Part shown: in pieces, positions 61,398-64,000 of the stretch
How the letters are laid out: each line of letters begins with the position of its first letter
Position numbering within the stretch: the stretch's first letter is position 1
Source: Terriglobia bacterium
GTDB taxonomy: Bacteria; Acidobacteriota; Terriglobia; Terriglobales; Acidobacteriaceae
DNA length: 64,000 nucleotides
Reading direction: 5' to 3'
Assembly: GCA_020073495.1 (NCBI GenBank)
Contig: JAIQFD010000004.1
Location: forward strand, 423,001-487,000
The notes under the pieces: generated by a model
Database searches by the model: none
What the model saw: only the letters and a program-made list of their open reading frames with translations
Told to the model about the DNA's origin: nothing
Made by a program: the position numbers and the translations under genes

Positions 61398-63881
61398 TCA
61401 GAAGATTCGTTCCTGTCGTTTCAGGTTCCCGAACGTCCCCACATTCGCCAGCGTGAAGGCGAAGCGGAACTGGTTCTCGTTGCGCACCGAACCCAGCGCG
61501 AAGCGGCGATACTCCATCGAGAGCCCGCAGCAATCCCAGTTGTAGCTGGTCTGGAAGGCTGAGTACTGGAGGAAGTTGAAATTGGCGTCGAAGCCTACGT
61601 TGCCCGCCGCGCTGAAGCCCCGCTTCGACGGGTTCCCGTAGCCGGTGATGATGCGGAACTGGTTGAACTTGTCGGGCGCCGGCAGCGGCGTCGGGATGGG
61701 CGATGAAAAGATCTCGCCGGGCGCGAGCAGATAAGCGTGACTGCCGCCGAGGAAGAAGTCTCCGATACGGTAGTTCACGAACGCGGTGCTGGCGTTCACG
61801 CGCCCCAGCACGGTGTCGTAATCGAGTTCCCACTGCACGTCGGTGTTGCTGGTAGTGCGAACCCGCAGCCGCGAGACCAGCGGCGAGAAGCGCCGCGGTT
61901 CGGTGAGGAAAGCGATCCCCGTGAAGCCGGCGGTGGTGGTGAACACGTTGCGCTTCCCGTCCACCACGGCTCCGCCGAAGGTGGGGTCGAAGAAATACTT
62001 CTGCGCCACCTCCCAGGTGACGATCTCGCGCGCGCCGGTGGCGCAACCGCCCTGTGGTTCGGCCACGGTGCGGCCCTTCGCGGACCGTTCCAGGCTCGCC
62101 TGCGACGGGGTCACTGTGCGCTGCGCGGAGGCCGCCGGAGCACAATCCTCGCCCGAAACCCGCTTCGCATACAGCCGCTGCAGGATGCCGTACTCAATCT
62201 CGTTGGTGTCGCTCAGGATGTCTCGCGAGTCGAAGCGGATGATGAAGGGGAAATTATCCACTCCCGTCGTGTAGCGATAGACGATCCGGGGCTCGATGGT
62301 GTGCTTCACCTGGCGTCCCCAGACGGGCTTGTCGAAGATCCGGCCCAGAGTGGGAGGTCGCAGCTCGAACGAGGTTTCCAGCGCCCGCCGGTTGATGTCG
62401 TTCGGGATGGGCACGCCGGGCCCGCCCGGCACCGGCTGGAGCTGCTCCGAGTAATAGGTATCGCGCAATGCGATCTCCGGACGCACCGTCCAGCCGCCGA
62501 GGAACAGGGGGAGCGAAGCGCGTGGGTGGATGTCGAGCCGGCCCACGAAATCGGCGGTCACGAAGCCCGGTTCCTTGCGCGAGAGGCCTTCCGCAGCGGC
62601 GTCGAAGCCCCAGTACAGCGGCGTCGAAGAAAGCTTGCGGTCCACCGTCCCCACGTCAAACGTGGGCACGTGCAGGATGCTGACGTAGTCGCCGTTCTCG
62701 GTGCTCTGGAAGTTCTGGTAGCGCGCGGTCAGCAGGTTGAATGAGTAGCCGTTGTAGGTCTTGGAGAGGAACGCTGCCGACTTCACCTCGGAGTTCACCG
62801 TCTCGCTGAAAGTCTCGGTAAATGCCAGGCGGAAGACGAACGAGCTCAGATACTCCACCGACGCCACTCCCCGGAATCCGCCCGGGAACTGGCCCTCGGC
62901 GTTCAAGTGGACGTCCTCGCCTCCCTGGTCCTGGACGGTCACGCCGTTGAAGAAGCCGCGGTCCAGCACGCCGAAGTAATGCAGGTTCACGAACGACGTA
63001 TCGCTAGGCCGGGCGCGGAAATCGCCGCTCTGCGACCAACCCCGGCTGCTGTAGTACTCGGCGCCGATGGTGGCATCCGCGCTGCGGTTGATCGCCCAGT
63101 AGAACGAGTCGCCCAGGACCAGGCCCTTGCGCGACGAGGTGCCAAAGGTCGGGATCATGAACCCGGTCTGCCGTCCCAGCCGGTCCACCGGATGCTCGGC
63201 GAACGGAAGATACAAAATGGGCACTTTCTTCACCCGAAAATTGGCGTTGTAGAGCTTGGCCGTGCCACCCACGTCCACGATGACCTTCTCCGCGTTGAAC
63301 GTCCACTTGGGATTCGGCAGTTCGCACGAGGTCACCGATCCGTGGTGCAGGATGTAACGGTCGGGCGAAACCTTCTCCACCATCCTGCCGGTGAAGGCGA
63401 ACGGGTTCGACGAAGTCAGGGTGACGTTCTTACCGCGGAAGCGCGCCCCCGTGCTCCCCACCACGTCCCAGAACCGGCCCGTCTGCTTCCGCACGTTGTA
63501 CTCGCCGCGGCTGGCCTCGATGTGATCGTCGTGGGGGCCGCCGTCCAGCACCAGGTGTCCGGTGGCGGTCAGTTCGCCGCTTTTGGAGTCGTAGGTGATC
63601 TCGTCGGCGTGGAAGACCAGCTCGCGGAATTCGATCTCCACGTCGCCGCGCAGCTTGAAGACGTCGCCCTCTTTCTCCTGCTCTCGTGCCTTGATGGTGA
63701 CCGGCTCGCCGGGGCGATTGGAGGTGGACTCGGCCGCGGGCAGGGACTGCTGCGGCGCATCCGCCGCGTCGGGCGCGGGATTCGATGCCACCGGCGGCAA
63801 CTGGCTAGTAACTACCGGTGTCGCCAGAAGCACATGACAAAAGATAAGTGCCGTGATACTTAACCAATTGCGGGAGAACAT
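61398..63881 (-). CDS. lptD: LptD-like LPS-assembly outer-membrane protein
   Basis: An 827-residue protein that would insert lipopolysaccharide into the outer leaflet. A signal peptide (SITALIFCHVLLATPVVTS) is followed by a Pro/Ala linker. An OstA/LptA-like domain comes next (GDVEIEFRELVFHADEITYDSKSGELTATGHL), then a long beta-barrel typical of LptD. Cysteines occur near residues 187 (SCELPN), 579 and 612, and as a CC pair near 783 (NWDCCGLSMEYRR). The CC pair matches the C-terminal pair that forms disulfides in E. coli LptD. A variable loop near 575-620 (SGEDCAPAASAQRTV ... GGCATG) is long. It is first in a series with larE, a DsbA-like and a parvulin gene. Confidence 0.9.
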   Translation of the reverse strand: MFSRNWLSITALIFCHVLLATPVVTSQLPPVASNPAPDAADAPQQSLPAAESTSNRPGEPVTIKAREQEKEGDVFKLRGDVEIEFRELVFHADEITYDSKSGELTATGHLVLDGGPHDDHIEASRGEYNVRKQTGRFWDVVGSTGARFRGKNVTLTSSNPFAFTGRMVEKVSPDRYILHHGSVTSCELPNPKWTFNAEKVIVDVGGTAKLYNANFRVKKVPILYLPFAEHPVDRLGRQTGFMIPTFGTSSRKGLVLGDSFYWAINRSADATIGAEYYSSRGWSQSGDFRARPSDTSFVNLHYFGVLDRGFFNGVTVQDQGGEDVHLNAEGQFPGGFRGVASVEYLSSFVFRLAFTETFSETVNSEVKSAAFLSKTYNGYSFNLLTARYQNFQSTENGDYVSILHVPTFDVGTVDRKLSSTPLYWGFDAAAEGLSRKEPGFVTADFVGRLDIHPRASLPLFLGGWTVRPEIALRDTYYSEQLQPVPGGPGVPIPNDINRRALETSFELRPPTLGRIFDKPVWGRQVKHTIEPRIVYRYTTGVDNFPFIIRFDSRDILSDTNEIEYGILQRLYAKRVSGEDCAPAASAQRTVTPSQASLERSAKGRTVAEPQGGCATGAREIVTWEVAQKYFFDPTFGGAVVDGKRNVFTTTAGFTGIAFLTEPRRFSPLVSRLRVRTTSNTDVQWELDYDTVLGRVNASTAFVNYRIGDFFLGGSHAYLLAPGEIFSSPIPTPLPAPDKFNQFRIITGYGNPSKRGFSAAGNVGFDANFNFLQYSAFQTSYNWDCCGLSMEYRRFALGSVRNENQFRFAFTLANVGTFGNLKRQERIF

Positions 63882-63967
63882 GGGGAGCGGTCGAAGTTAG
63901 CACGCCGCACCCTCTGTCGCAAAGAATGTTTGCGCTCCCGCTGCTCTGGCCGTCTCACAACCGAACG

Positions 63968-64000
63968 ATGGCTTGTCCCCTGTGCGGAGAGAGCTGCACC
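63968..64000 (+). CDS. Start of a possible cysteine-rich protein (cut by window edge)
   Basis: An ATG at 63968 opens a frame reading MACPLCGESCT up to the window end. CPLC and a further cysteine suggest a zinc-ribbon N-terminus like those of other small proteins in this genome. It would be divergent from lptD. Only eleven codons are visible, so this is a tentative call. Confidence 0.35.
   Translation, partial: MACPLCGESCT

Noticed and set aside
62040-62150. Repeat insertion in lptD like that in tgt
   Set aside because: The loop with SGEDCAPAAS and GGCATG is long, but its DNA does not match any repeat family seen in the window. LptD loops vary naturally.

Overview
The window reads as one contiguous chromosomal stretch of a GC-rich, diderm, non-phage bacterium. 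It encodes an LptD-type outer-membrane LPS assembly protein, TonB/ExbB/ExbD, SecDF-YajC and many lipoproteins. Four eukaryotic-like Ser/Thr kinases fused to beta-propellers, PilZ proteins with a zinc-ribbon-like N-terminus, and abundant short intergenic palindromes point to Acidobacteriota (Terriglobia/Koribacter-like). That assignment is inference from gene content; no rRNA or tRNA gene was recognised. No prophage, insertion sequence or CRISPR array was recognised.

Layout. 1-3190 (-): gltX then glnS, the latter cut by the left edge. 3290-8933 (+): a PflX-like radical SAM protein, a membrane GAF-GGDEF-HD-GYP protein, and a cytidylate-kinase-like/BON fusion. 8938-12135 (-): a small membrane protein, transaldolase-like aldolase, FAH-family hydrolase, and a fibronectin-III lipoprotein. 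12310-13095 (+): a PilZ protein and a 49-residue membrane peptide. 13108-17867 (-): hslU, hslV, a CBS protein, a secreted amidohydrolase, and a RidA-like protein. 18116-20541: an unknown protein, rsmD (-), and a site-2 protease with CBS domains. 20538-24676 (-): two secreted unknowns, serA, and a class V aminotransferase. 24787-25738 (+): yqeY-like and rnhA. 25735-28707 (-): a phosphoesterase, a peptide-type ABC ATPase, a CCHC mini-protein, a small membrane protein, and a PilZ protein.

28708-29563 is the only long gene-poor stretch. It holds a decayed tandem duplication. It is followed by the most distinctive locus, 29564-40135 (+): four consecutive paralogous membrane Ser/Thr kinases of about 860-890 residues. 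Two kinase subtypes alternate A-B-A-B, the last three genes are tightly packed, and the array ends in a perfect bidirectional terminator.

40164-47432 is mostly on the minus strand: a DUF1264 protein, a Sel1 protein (+), a carboxyltransferase, an adenosine-specific kinase, an unknown lipid-anchored or membrane protein, thrS, and a small membrane protein. 47583-52111 (+) is tgt-yajC-secD-secF. 52265-55930 (+) is tonB-exbB-exbD-exbD-TPR lipoprotein. 56098-58124 (+) is biotin carboxylase and biotin carrier, which could pair with the carboxyltransferase at 42103. 58239-63881 (-) is lptD-larE-DsbA-like-parvulin. This set groups the outer-membrane LPS assembly protein with a candidate disulfide oxidase and a candidate periplasmic chaperone for it.

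Running through the spacers are several families of short, self-complementary, quasi-tandem repeats (GTACT type, ACTTCTGC type, GTCGTCAG type, GTCATCCTGAGC type, and GC hairpins). They sit against gene ends, and one appears to have entered the tgt reading frame. These repeats and the kinase array are the parts most worth a second look.
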